From an uncultured Lachnospiraceae bacterium (GTDB taxonomy: Bacteria > Bacillota > Clostridia > Lachnospirales > Lachnospiraceae): a stretch of DNA of 22,458 nt. The translations under genes were made by a program, and so were the position numbers. Location of the stretch: NCBI GenBank assembly GCA_910587895.1, contig CAJUOE010000056.1, forward strand, positions 1-22,458. Direction: 5' to 3'. The first letter of the stretch is position 1. Every line of letters starts with the position of its first letter. Positions 15,259 through 22,412 of this stretch are shown piece after piece. The notes under the pieces are model-generated. The model was not told the DNA's origin, did no database searches, and saw only the letters and a program-made list of their open reading frames with translations.

Positions 15259-16158
15259 ATGAGTGATTTTGGAGAAAATTTACAGTTTTACAGAAAACAA
15301 AGAGAGTTGACACAGGAACAGCTGGCAGAACAGCTTGATGTTTCCAGACAGACCGTATCCAAATGGGAATCCGGGACGTCTTATCCGGAAATGGAAAAAA
15401 TATTGCAGCTTTGCGATTTATTTTCCTGTAATATGGATACATTGATGAGAAAGAATGCGGTGCAGTTAGAGAAACAGGATACTGAAGGCTATGAGCGCTA
15501 TATGGAAAAGAGAAGGAAGAACATTACCATTGGCATAGCGCTGCTTATTATGGGCGCGGCCTTCTGGAATCTGTTATTTGGGCTGGGATGGCAGGAGCCT
15601 GTTGTCAATACCCTGTTTTTTGCAATTGCCATCGTGGCGATCCTGGTCCTGGTTGTGGCAGGGGTGCAGGAGGAAATCTGGCGTAAGAACCATCCGCTGA
15701 TCCCGGAGTTTTATACGCCGGAAGAAATTGCACGGTTTGATGAGAAATTTCCAATCTGGATTGCCGCAGGCATTGGCACGATTCTCGTAGGGCTTTTGAT
15801 TGCCATGAATGCAGAGGATTTTCCGAGGGAATTTGGAATGGGAATAAGCATCAAAGAAGACTTCTATTATGGAATTTTCCTGCTCTTAGTCGCCGTGGGC
15901 GTGGGGATTTTCATCTATAGCGGGCTTGGCAAGGCAAAGTATGACATAGCAGCTTATAACCGCGAAAATGACAAAGCAGTTCAGAAGGAGCATGAGAAAG
16001 TCGGCATTTGGTGCGGCTGCATTATGATTGTGGCAACCATCGTGTTTTTTGTGGCGGGATTTGTCTATAACCTTTGGGATGTATGCTGGATAGCGTTTCC
16101 CGTGGGAGGCATGATTTGCGGAATTGTTGCGTTGATTTTGAGAGGGAAACAACAATAA
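15259..16158 (+). CDS. XRE-family regulator fused to a six-helix membrane domain
   Basis: 299 residues from ATG 15259 with GGAAGGA upstream; a longer frame from 15202 has no ribosome-binding site. Residues 3-62 are a helix-turn-helix (LTQEQLAEQLDVSRQTVSKWESG). Six hydrophobic helices follow at roughly 89-109, 116-136, 165-184, 203-222, 248-270 and 273-294, with a charged linker between. It is a membrane-tethered DNA-binding protein, a type frequent in Firmicutes, in which the membrane domain presumably senses an envelope signal. Downstream genes follow with short gaps on the same strand and may be its targets, but nothing proves this. HTH and topology are clear; signal unknown. Confidence 0.88.
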   Translation: MSDFGENLQFYRKQRELTQEQLAEQLDVSRQTVSKWESGTSYPEMEKILQLCDLFSCNMDTLMRKNAVQLEKQDTEGYERYMEKRRKNITIGIALLIMGAAFWNLLFGLGWQEPVVNTLFFAIAIVAILVLVVAGVQEEIWRKNHPLIPEFYTPEEIARFDEKFPIWIAAGIGTILVGLLIAMNAEDFPREFGMGISIKEDFYYGIFLLLVAVGVGIFIYSGLGKAKYDIAAYNRENDKAVQKEHEKVGIWCGCIMIVATIVFFVAGFVYNLWDVCWIAFPVGGMICGIVALILRGKQQ

Positions 16159-16195
16159 TATAGGAAACACCTGGATGGGAACCACAGGAGGTATT

Positions 16196-18100
16196 ATGGG
16201 AAGAGAAGATTACAGCAAGGCATTTAAATCGGGAAAGAAAGATTATCAGTCGCGGATGCTGCGCGGCGTGAAACCGACATTGCAGGTACTTGACGACATT
16301 TTACCGGAAAAAGGTTCCTATTCAGAGTCTCCGCTTGGCCTTGTGCAGATTCCCACGGAGCAGATTGTGGGCACGAAGACGGCGGCAAGAAGCAGCTCAT
16401 TTGCGGGGAATTTTATGCCAATCCTGCGTGAGAATTCGGAATTTGCCGTTAAGTGGGAGAATTTGAGCGACGTCCATATGCAGGAGGGCATTCGCGATCC
16501 GATCAAGGCGTATGAGTATATGAATAAATTTTATGTGGAAGAAGGGAATAAGCGCGTCAGCGTCATGAAATATTTTGGCGCAGTTTCCATTCCGGGAAAT
16601 GTGACGCGCATTATACCCAGACGCACGGAAGAAAAAGAGAATAAGATTTACTATGAATTTCTGGATTTTTATCAGTTGGCGCCGATTAATTATATCTGGT
16701 TTTCACAGACGGGCAGTTTTGCGAAACTGCAAAAGGCAGTCGGAAAAGAGCCGAAGGAGACGTGGAGTAAGGAAGAGCAGCTATCGTTCAGTTCCGTTTA
16801 TACACGTTTTGTTTCTGAGTATCAGGCCAGGGGCGGCAACAGGCTTTCGATTACGCCCGGAGATGCATTTCTGTCCTTCATTGTCCTATATGGGTATGAG
16901 GTGATTGAGCAGAAGACCACGGATGAGCTGCGCAAGCTGATTGCCAAAAGCTGGGAGGAATTTAAGCTCCTGGAGCAGAATTCGGGCATTGAGCTTAAGA
17001 TGGAGCCCAACCAGAAGAAAAAGAATCCCCTGCGCAGCATCTTGTCTGGCTCACCGAAACTTAAGATTGCATTCATTCATGAGAAACGGCGGGAAACTTC
17101 CGGCTGGACGTATGCCCATGAATTGGGAAGGCTTTACCTGGAGCAGACGTTTCCCGAAGAGGTATGCACCATCTGTTATGAAAACGGGACGCAGGAGAAC
17201 GTGGATGAACTGCTTGAGGATGCGATAAAAGCAGGATGCAACCTTATTTTCACGACCACGCCGGCATTTGTGCAGGCGAGCGTCAAGGCGGCGATCGCCA
17301 ATCCGGAGATACGGATTTTGAACTGCTCGCTCAATACCTCGCATCGTTATATTCGCACGTATTACTCGCGGACGCATGAGGCTAAATTTCTGATGGGCGC
17401 GCTTGCCGGGGCGATGGCAGAGAATAATCGCATGACTTATGTCGCAGACTATCCGATATATGGATCTATTGCAAATATCAATGCCTTTGCGCTGGGGGCA
17501 AAGATGCTCAATCCGCGCGCGAAGGTTTATCTGGAATGGACTGCCAGGAAAGATGTGGACATTGAAAAGAGTATCAGGGAGACGGGCTCTGCCTGTGTTT
17601 CGGGACGCGATGTGGCGATTCCGGAGGAGGCCTCCCGTTATTTTGGCATCTATTATATGGACGGGACATATCCGAGGAATCTTGCCATGCCCCTGAACCA
17701 CTGGGGGAAATTTTACGAGCAGTTGATTCGGACGATTATGAACGGGACGTGGAAATACGACGACAATCCTTCCACAACGAAGGCCATCAATTACTGGTGG
17801 GGCATGAAAGAGGGCGTTGTGGACGTCATCTGTTCCAAACATCTGCCCGTTGAGACCAGGCGTCTGATTGATTTGCTGAAATCAGCCATTATTTCCGGAG
17901 AATTTAATCCGTTTTCCGGCATCCTGTTTTCGCAGACGGGCATGGCGCACGCAGAGCCGGACAGCAATCTGCTTCCGGAAGAAATTATGACGATGGACTG
18001 GCTTGCCGATAATGTGATTGGCTCCATTCCGGGTAAAGAAGAATTGCAGGAGAAAGCCAAACCGGTCATCAAACAGCAGGGAGTCAGGAAGGAAGACTGA
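16196..18100 (+). CDS. Cytoplasmic fusion: ParB-like domain plus BMP/PnrA-type substrate-binding domain
   Basis: 634 residues from ATG 16196, where AGGAGG (16186-16191) fixes the start over the ATG at 16175. There is no signal peptide or lipobox. Residues ~48-140 align by eye with a ParB/Srx N-terminal domain: QEGIRDPIKAYEYMN, then YVEEGNKRVSVMKYFG, then SIPGNVTRI, the same order as 'G...PI', the 'G-x-R-R' box and 'IP..V' of ParB. Residues ~287-575 resemble the basic membrane protein (BMP/PnrA) periplasmic-binding fold: KIAFIHEKRRETSGWTYAHELGR, NLIFTTTPAFVQASV, AKFLMGALAGAMAENNRMTYV. BMP proteins normally bind nucleosides outside the cell for ABC uptake; here the domain would be intracellular. 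A ligand-sensing or regulatory role is plausible. BMP part confident, ParB part moderate. Confidence 0.75.
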   Translation: MGREDYSKAFKSGKKDYQSRMLRGVKPTLQVLDDILPEKGSYSESPLGLVQIPTEQIVGTKTAARSSSFAGNFMPILRENSEFAVKWENLSDVHMQEGIRDPIKAYEYMNKFYVEEGNKRVSVMKYFGAVSIPGNVTRIIPRRTEEKENKIYYEFLDFYQLAPINYIWFSQTGSFAKLQKAVGKEPKETWSKEEQLSFSSVYTRFVSEYQARGGNRLSITPGDAFLSFIVLYGYEVIEQKTTDELRKLIAKSWEEFKLLEQNSGIELKMEPNQKKKNPLRSILSGSPKLKIAFIHEKRRETSGWTYAHELGRLYLEQTFPEEVCTICYENGTQENVDELLEDAIKAGCNLIFTTTPAFVQASVKAAIANPEIRILNCSLNTSHRYIRTYYSRTHEAKFLMGALAGAMAENNRMTYVADYPIYGSIANINAFALGAKMLNPRAKVYLEWTARKDVDIEKSIRETGSACVSGRDVAIPEEASRYFGIYYMDGTYPRNLAMPLNHWGKFYEQLIRTIMNGTWKYDDNPSTTKAINYWWGMKEGVVDVICSKHLPVETRRLIDLLKSAIISGEFNPFSGILFSQTGMAHAEPDSNLLPEEIMTMDWLADNVIGSIPGKEELQEKAKPVIKQQGVRKED

Positions 18101-18157
18101 TTTGCGGAGTGATAGGTAACTGCTCTGTTTACATATCGTGCATGGGAGAAGTTGTTC

Positions 18158-18787
18158 ATGAAAATACTGGCGATTGCAGACGAAGAATCGAAATATCTGT
18201 GGGATGATTTCCACAAGAGCAAGCTGGAGGGTGCGGACCTGATTATCTCCTGTGGGGACCTGGATCCGCAGTATCTCTCATTCCTGGCAACATTTGCGCA
18301 TGTTCCGGTATTGTATGTGCATGGAAATCATGATGGGAAATACGAAAAAGTTCCGCCGGAGGGCTGTACCTGTATTGAAGATAAGATTTTTGTCTATCAG
18401 GGAATACGCATTCTGGGGCTTGGGGGCTCCATGCGCTACAAGGAGGGCAGCCATCAGTACACGGAATGGCAGATGCGCCAGAGGGCTGCAAAGCTGCGTT
18501 TTCAATTGTTTCGGAGACGAGGATTCGATATTCTGGTGACGCACGCGCCCGCCTATGAACTGAATGACGGACGCGATTTGCCACATCAGGGCTTTCGGGT
18601 ATTTAAGGATTTGATGGGGAAATACCATCCGAAATATTTTCTTCATGGACATGTGCATATGTCATATGGCAGGAACCATAAGCGGTATGATAAATATCTG
18701 GATACGCATGTCATCAATGCGTATCACAGGTGTATTTTCGAATATGAGGACGAGAATCCGCAGGAGCATCTTGATTCTCGCTGTTAA
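18158..18787 (+). CDS. Metallophosphoesterase
   Basis: 209 residues from ATG 18158 with GGGAGAAG upstream; the TTG at 18152 is less likely. Calcineurin-like motifs are present: CGDLDP (Asp34), VHGNHD (Asn57-His58), VTHAP (His129) and LHGHVHMSYG (His165, His167). The first motif, normally D-x-H, reads ADEES, so Glu10 replaces the metal-binding histidine. That may alter metal preference but the other ligands are intact. It hydrolyses a phosphoester of unknown identity in the cytoplasm. It follows the ParB-like/BMP gene by 57 bases and precedes a HAD phosphatase by 24, which suggests one transcript. Confidence 0.88.
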   Translation: MKILAIADEESKYLWDDFHKSKLEGADLIISCGDLDPQYLSFLATFAHVPVLYVHGNHDGKYEKVPPEGCTCIEDKIFVYQGIRILGLGGSMRYKEGSHQYTEWQMRQRAAKLRFQLFRRRGFDILVTHAPAYELNDGRDLPHQGFRVFKDLMGKYHPKYFLHGHVHMSYGRNHKRYDKYLDTHVINAYHRCIFEYEDENPQEHLDSRC

Positions 18788-18811
18788 ATCAGTTTGTGAA
18801 GGAGAAATTTA

Positions 18812-19474
18812 ATGAAACAAGGAATTTTATTCGATTTGGACGGAACCCTGTGGGATTCCTCTGAGGAAGTCGCAATTTCCTGGAGTGAGGCATTGCAAAA
18901 ATACTCCGATATCAAAATGGAGATTACAACTGAGATGATTCAGGGCGTCATGGGCAAGAGCATGACGGACATTGCAGATATTTTCTTTGCAGGGCATGAT
19001 CTGGAGAAACGAAGAAAGCTGCTGGAACATTGCTGTGAGGAAGAAAATAATTACATCCTTTCCCATGGCGGAAAGCTTTTGGAAGGACTGGAGGAAACGC
19101 TGCAAACACTGCGGGAACAGGGGTATTTCCTGTATATTGTAAGTAACTGCCAGGTGGGTTATATTGAGGCCTTTCTGCAATACCACGGGCTGGGGCAGTA
19201 TTTTGATGATTTTGAATCCTTCGGGGGAACCGGAAGGGATAAGGGCTACAATATCCGGCTGGTGGTAAAACGCAACCAGTTAAATCAGGCATTCTATGTG
19301 GGCGATACGCAGGGAGATTACCTTGCCGCGACAAAGGCTGGGATTCCCTTCGTCCATGCAAAGACCGGATACGGGGCAGTTGAGGCGCAGGTGCCCTCTA
19401 TTCAAAAATTACCAGAGCTGCCGAAAATGGCGGAGAAGATGTTTGCTGAAATGAAAAACATGCCTGCAACATAA
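18812..19474 (+). CDS. HAD-superfamily hydrolase, phosphoglycolate-phosphatase-like
   Basis: 220 residues; AAGGAG lies before the ATG. All four HAD motifs are visible: FDLDGTLWDS (Asp8, Asp10), IVSNC (Ser111), the lysine region GRDKGYNI (Lys144) and VGDTQGDYLAA (Asp165, Asp169). The alpha-helical cap between motifs I and II gives the usual size of Gph/PgmB-like phosphatases. Likely a small-molecule phosphatase in the cytoplasm; substrate not predictable. Located 37 bases upstream of luxS on the same strand, without a visible terminator between them. Confidence 0.9.
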   Translation: MKQGILFDLDGTLWDSSEEVAISWSEALQKYSDIKMEITTEMIQGVMGKSMTDIADIFFAGHDLEKRRKLLEHCCEEENNYILSHGGKLLEGLEETLQTLREQGYFLYIVSNCQVGYIEAFLQYHGLGQYFDDFESFGGTGRDKGYNIRLVVKRNQLNQAFYVGDTQGDYLAATKAGIPFVHAKTGYGAVEAQVPSIQKLPELPKMAEKMFAEMKNMPAT

Positions 19475-19511
19475 GGTATACAGGCGATTCATGATAGAAA
19501 GGAGAGGAAAG

Positions 19512-19991
19512 ATGGAGAAAATTACAAGTTTTACAATTGACCATATCAAGATGGAACCGGGGGTATATGTGTCCAGAAAAGACCATGTCGGGCAGGAGGT
19601 TATCACGACCTTTGACCTGCGCATGACCTCGCCCAATGACGAACCAGTGATGAATACGGCGGAGGTGCATACGATTGAGCACCTGGCGGCAACTTACCTG
19701 CGCAATCACCCGCAGTTTGGGGACAAGACCATTTACTTCGGACCGATGGGCTGCCGTACCGGATTTTACCTGCTTTTGGCAGGCGATTATGAATCGAAGG
19801 ATATCGTGACGCTGGTTACGGAATTGTATGAATTTATCCGTGATTTCAAGGGGGATGTGCCGGGAGCTAGCCCCAAAGACTGTGGCAATTACCTGGATAT
19901 GAACCTTGGGATGGCAAATTACCTTGCGGACCGCTACCTGAAACAGACGTTGTACAAGATTGACGAAGCACATCTGGTTTACCCAGAATAG
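19512..19991 (+). CDS. luxS: S-ribosylhomocysteine lyase (AI-2 synthesis)
   Basis: 159 residues from ATG 19512, placed after AAAGGAGAGG; a frame extension to 19491 would include the ribosome-binding site. Metal ligands are His53 and His57 in HTIEH (with catalytic Glu56) and Cys124 in SPKDCGNY; the catalytic cysteine is Cys81 in GPMGCRTGFYL. It cleaves S-ribosylhomocysteine to homocysteine and 4,5-dihydroxy-2,3-pentanedione, the precursor of autoinducer-2. mtnN, which makes its substrate, follows 12 bases later, so the two steps of S-adenosylhomocysteine recycling are encoded together. All functional residues are intact. Confidence 0.97.
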   Translation: MEKITSFTIDHIKMEPGVYVSRKDHVGQEVITTFDLRMTSPNDEPVMNTAEVHTIEHLAATYLRNHPQFGDKTIYFGPMGCRTGFYLLLAGDYESKDIVTLVTELYEFIRDFKGDVPGASPKDCGNYLDMNLGMANYLADRYLKQTLYKIDEAHLVYPE

Positions 19992-20003
19992 ATGGAGGAT
20001 ATT

Positions 20004-20702
20004 ATGAAGAAAATAGGTATTATCGGGGCCATGGAGCTGGAAGTGGAAGAACTGAAACGGAAGATGGAGGTCAGCCGTAAAGTGGAAAAGACATCCATGG
20101 AATTTTTGGAGGGAACCTTAAACGGCACGCCAGTGGTAATTGTGCGAAGCGGCATTGGAAAAGTAAATGCGGCGCTCTGTGCGCAGATTCTCTGCGATAC
20201 GTTTCAGGTGAGCCATATTATCAATACGGGAGTGGCAGGTTCCCTGAAAAATGAGATTGACATCGGGGATATCGTTATATCGGCGGATGCGCTTCATCAT
20301 GACGTGGACGTGCGTGTATTCGGCTACCCGTTAGGGGAAGTTCCGCAGATTGGCTGTCTGGCTTTCCCGGCAGACAAACATCTGGTGGAGCTTGCGGTAT
20401 CTTCCTGTAAAGAGGTTAATCCGGACATCCATGTGTATGAGGGAAGAATTGTCAGCGGAGACCAGTTTGTCAGCGACAAGCAGGTTAAGGAGAATATCAT
20501 AAAGAATTTCCAGGGATTTTGTGTGGAAATGGAGGGTGCTTCCATCGCCCATGCCGCTTATCTGAACAAAGTGCCGTTTGTCATTATCCGGGCGATTTCC
20601 GATAAGGCGGATGACAGCGCGGAAATGGATTATCCGACTTTTGAGAAAGCAGCCGCAGCGCATTCTGCCGCTCTGGTAGAGCATATGCTGCCGGAAATCT
20701 GA
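20004..20702 (+). CDS. mtnN: 5'-methylthioadenosine/S-adenosylhomocysteine nucleosidase
   Basis: 232 residues from ATG 20004; GGAGG (19994-19998) lies five bases upstream, so the ATG at 19992, inside the ribosome-binding site region, is less likely. Active-site residues by comparison with the E. coli enzyme: Glu13 in IIGAMELEVE, Glu177 in VEMEGAS and Asp200 in RAISDKAD. It removes adenine from S-adenosylhomocysteine and methylthioadenosine, relieving inhibition of methyltransferases and giving LuxS its substrate. Last gene of the + strand run; a bidirectional terminator follows. Confidence 0.96.
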   Translation: MKKIGIIGAMELEVEELKRKMEVSRKVEKTSMEFLEGTLNGTPVVIVRSGIGKVNAALCAQILCDTFQVSHIINTGVAGSLKNEIDIGDIVISADALHHDVDVRVFGYPLGEVPQIGCLAFPADKHLVELAVSSCKEVNPDIHVYEGRIVSGDQFVSDKQVKENIIKNFQGFCVEMEGASIAHAAYLNKVPFVIIRAISDKADDSAEMDYPTFEKAAAAHSAALVEHMLPEI

Positions 20703-20736
20703 TTTGGCCTTTGTGTCAGGAAGATTCCTATAGAAC

Positions 20737-20788
20737 AAAAAGCCGCCGGAAGAGCTCTTTAAAAATGAGAGCTTTGCCGACGGCTTTT
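20737..20788. terminator. Bidirectional rho-independent terminator
   Basis: AAAAGCCGCCGG at the left pairs with CCGACGGCTTTT at the right (one C-A mismatch), and the stem continues inward with GAGCTCT against AGAGCT. A T run flanks the stem on each strand. It lies between convergent mtnN (+) and the alcohol dehydrogenase (-) and can end both transcripts. Confidence 0.88.
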
Positions 20789-20817
20789 GTATTTAAGCTA
20801 TGCTGGTCAAAAGGGGC

Positions 20818-22008
20818 TTAGAAATCAATTTCCTCGTCATAGTAGCAGGCTTTTAACAGTTTTTCCATTTCTTCCGGAGTCGGGATTCTGGGATTGGAGC
20901 CGGTGCAGGCATCGGAAATCGCCAGTTTGGCAACTTCGGGAAGTTTATCCATAAATTCTTTCTCGTCGATAATTCCGCCTTCGTAATCCTTAATGCCGGC
21001 AGGAATCTCCAGGGAAACGTTCATGGATTTCAGTTCAGCAATCAGGGCGTCTACGAGTGCGTCGGTGGAATCGCCCTTTAAGCCGATAAACGTGGCAATC
21101 TGTGCATAGCGTTCTGCTGCCTCAGTGTTCTTCGCGTTGTATTTGATGACTTTCGGGAGGTACATGGCATTTGCGCAGCCATGTACGATATGCCCGCCGC
21201 TGTAAGCCGCGCCGGTCTTATGCGCCATGGAGTGAACGATTCCTAAAAGCGCATTGGAGAAGGCCATTCCGGCAAGGCACTGTGCGTTGTGCATCCGGTC
21301 GCGTGCGTCCATATCGCCGTCGAAGGAAGCTTTCAGATCATTATGTATCATCTTAATGGCATGGAGTGCAAGCGCGTCCGTGTAGTCGCAGTGGAGCGTG
21401 GACACATAGGCTTCAATGGCATGGGTCATAGCGTCCATTCCAGTGTGCGCCGTTAATTTTTTCGGCATGGTCTCGGCAAGCGCCGGGTCAACGATGGCAA
21501 CATCCGGTGTGATATTGAAATCAGCGAGCGGATATTTGATGCCTTTGTCGTAGTCTGTGATGACAGAAAATGCAGTTACTTCCGTTGCGGTTCCCGAGGT
21601 GGAGGGGATGGCACAGAATTTGGCCTTCGTCCGCAGGGTCGGGAAATTGAACGGTGTGATTAAATCCTCGAAGGTTGTTTCGGGATATTCATAAAATGCC
21701 CACATTGCCTTGGCAGCGTCGATCGGGGAACCGCCGCCCATAGAAATAATCCAGTCCGGCTCGAACTCGCGCATCTTTGCTGCGCCTTTCATAACAGTTT
21801 CCACACTGGGATCCGGCTCTACGTTCTCAAATAATTCAACTTCCATGCCGGCTTCTTTTAAGTAGCCGACTGCGCGGTCAAGAAAACCGAAACGTCTCAT
21901 GGAGCCGCCGCCCACTACAATAATCGCTTTTTTTCCAACCAGGTTTTTCAGTTCTTCCAGGGAACCTTTTCCGTGGTATAAATCTCTTGGTAAAGTAAAA
22001 CGTGCCAT
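20818..22008 (-). CDS. Iron-containing alcohol dehydrogenase (NADPH-dependent butanol-dehydrogenase type)
   Basis: 396 residues. On the - strand, AAGGAGG (22014-22020) sits five bases before the ATG at 22008. Group III Fe-ADH features: nucleotide-binding GGGSPIDAAKA (91-101), STSGTATEVTAFSVI, and metal ligands Asp192 and His196 in GMDAMTHAIEAY, His259 in IVHSMAHKTGA and His276 in HGCANA. The start MARFTLPRDLYHGKGSLEEL and much of the core closely recall the clostridial NADPH-dependent butanol dehydrogenase. It would reduce acetaldehyde or butyraldehyde to the alcohol for fermentative redox balance. Transcribed alone from a promoter at 22121-22149 with a structured leader. Substrate preference cannot be fixed from sequence. 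Confidence 0.94.
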   Translation of the reverse strand: MARFTLPRDLYHGKGSLEELKNLVGKKAIIVVGGGSMRRFGFLDRAVGYLKEAGMEVELFENVEPDPSVETVMKGAAKMREFEPDWIISMGGGSPIDAAKAMWAFYEYPETTFEDLITPFNFPTLRTKAKFCAIPSTSGTATEVTAFSVITDYDKGIKYPLADFNITPDVAIVDPALAETMPKKLTAHTGMDAMTHAIEAYVSTLHCDYTDALALHAIKMIHNDLKASFDGDMDARDRMHNAQCLAGMAFSNALLGIVHSMAHKTGAAYSGGHIVHGCANAMYLPKVIKYNAKNTEAAERYAQIATFIGLKGDSTDALVDALIAELKSMNVSLEIPAGIKDYEGGIIDEKEFMDKLPEVAKLAISDACTGSNPRIPTPEEMEKLLKACYYDEEIDF

Positions 22009-22065
22009 AAAAACCTCCTTAATAGTTAGTTGTGATTCCCGCAGGCAGCGGGAGGTGAATTGGTG

Positions 22066-22113
22066 AAGTTGTCGAATAAGAGGGCTTTATTGCCCGGACT
22101 CTTCTGGCAACTT
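22066..22113 (-). promoter_or_regulatory. Structured 5'-terminal hairpin in the alcohol dehydrogenase leader
   Basis: On the + strand AAGTTG (22066-22071) pairs with CAACTT (22108-22113), AAGAG (22078-22082) with CTCTT (22099-22103), and GGC (22083-22085) with GCC (22092-22094) around a TTTATT loop. The predicted transcription start (~22114) is at the base of this stem, so the mRNA would begin with it. It may stabilise the mRNA or act as a regulator; there is no T run after it. Confidence 0.5.
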
Positions 22114-22120
22114 TAACAAA

Positions 22121-22149
22121 ATGGTATCATCAAATAAGGGAAAAGTCAA
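22121..22149 (-). promoter_or_regulatory. Promoter of the alcohol dehydrogenase
   Basis: Read on the - strand: TTGACT (22149-22144), 17-base spacer, TACCAT (22126-22121). The -35 is strong and the -10 moderate. The long leader of about 105 bases to the ATG contains the hairpins described separately. Confidence 0.6.
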
Positions 22150-22208
22150 TCTGGAATTACCCAGGTGGAGAAAATAATATCTGTGGCTTATTTAAGAGGC
22201 ATTCCCCT

Positions 22209-22267
22209 CATCGCCGACATTATGTGCTCATTCATGCCAGCATGATTCGCCCATAATTTTGGCGATG
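22209..22267. repeat. Long imperfect inverted repeat (59-base palindrome)
   Basis: The 16 bases at 22209-22224 pair with 22252-22267 with one mismatch (C22218/T22258) and one G-T, and an inner TCATGC/GCATGA (22232-22237/22240-22245) closes the top. No T run follows on either strand and it is outside both predicted transcripts, so it is not an ordinary terminator. It could be a REP-like element, a protein-binding site or an unrecognised small RNA. Confidence 0.6.
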
Positions 22268-22309
22268 GCTGAACTGTTACACGAAAAGTAAAATATTGTA
22301 AAAAAAGTA

Positions 22310-22339
22310 TTGACTTTTTGATAGAAATAAGGTTATAAT
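22310..22339 (+). promoter_or_regulatory. Promoter of the tRNA-Val gene
   Basis: TTGACT (22310-22315), 18-base spacer, perfect TATAAT (22334-22339); the tRNA 5' end is 32 bases after the -10. Strong promoter typical of stable RNA genes. Confidence 0.82.
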
Positions 22340-22371
22340 AGTCAAGCAGTCGGCAAAACGCCGAAGAGCAT

Positions 22372-22412
22372 GGGATCTTAGCTCAGCTGGGAGAGCATCT
22401 GCCTTACAAGCA
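22372..22412 (+). tRNA. tRNA-Val (anticodon UAC), 5' part only
   Basis: The acceptor strand GGGATCT, D arm GCTC-AGCTGGGA-GAGC, anticodon stem TCTGC and loop CTTACAA (anticodon TAC at 22405-22407) match a normal bacterial tRNA-Val(UAC). After GCA (tRNA position ~41) the sequence departs: the last two pairs of the anticodon stem, the variable loop, T arm (no GTTCGA) and 3' acceptor strand are missing in the remaining 46 bases. Either the gene is interrupted or the last bases are not contiguous with it. As it stands it cannot fold into a tRNA. Confidence 0.8.

Larger units (their letters stand above)
22009..22371. other. Gene-free stretch between alcohol dehydrogenase and tRNA-Val
   Basis: 363 bases without a credible coding frame. 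Divergent transcription starts here: the dehydrogenase promoter and leader point left, the tRNA promoter points right, and an imperfect 59-base palindrome lies between. A small hairpin with CCCGC (22038-22042) and GCGGG (22048-22052) lies in the dehydrogenase leader. A further small hairpin, CGGC (22351-22354) with GCCG (22360-22363), is in the tRNA leader. Confidence 0.7.

Noticed and set aside
17051..17842. 263-residue open frame on the - strand inside the ParB-like/BMP gene
   Set aside because: Shadow of a well-supported + strand gene; residue composition is unlike a real protein and no ribosome-binding site was seen.
22107..22124. Rex redox-repressor site near the alcohol dehydrogenase promoter (TTGTTAA on the - strand)
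   Set aside because: Only one half-site is present; the symmetric TTAACAA half is absent.
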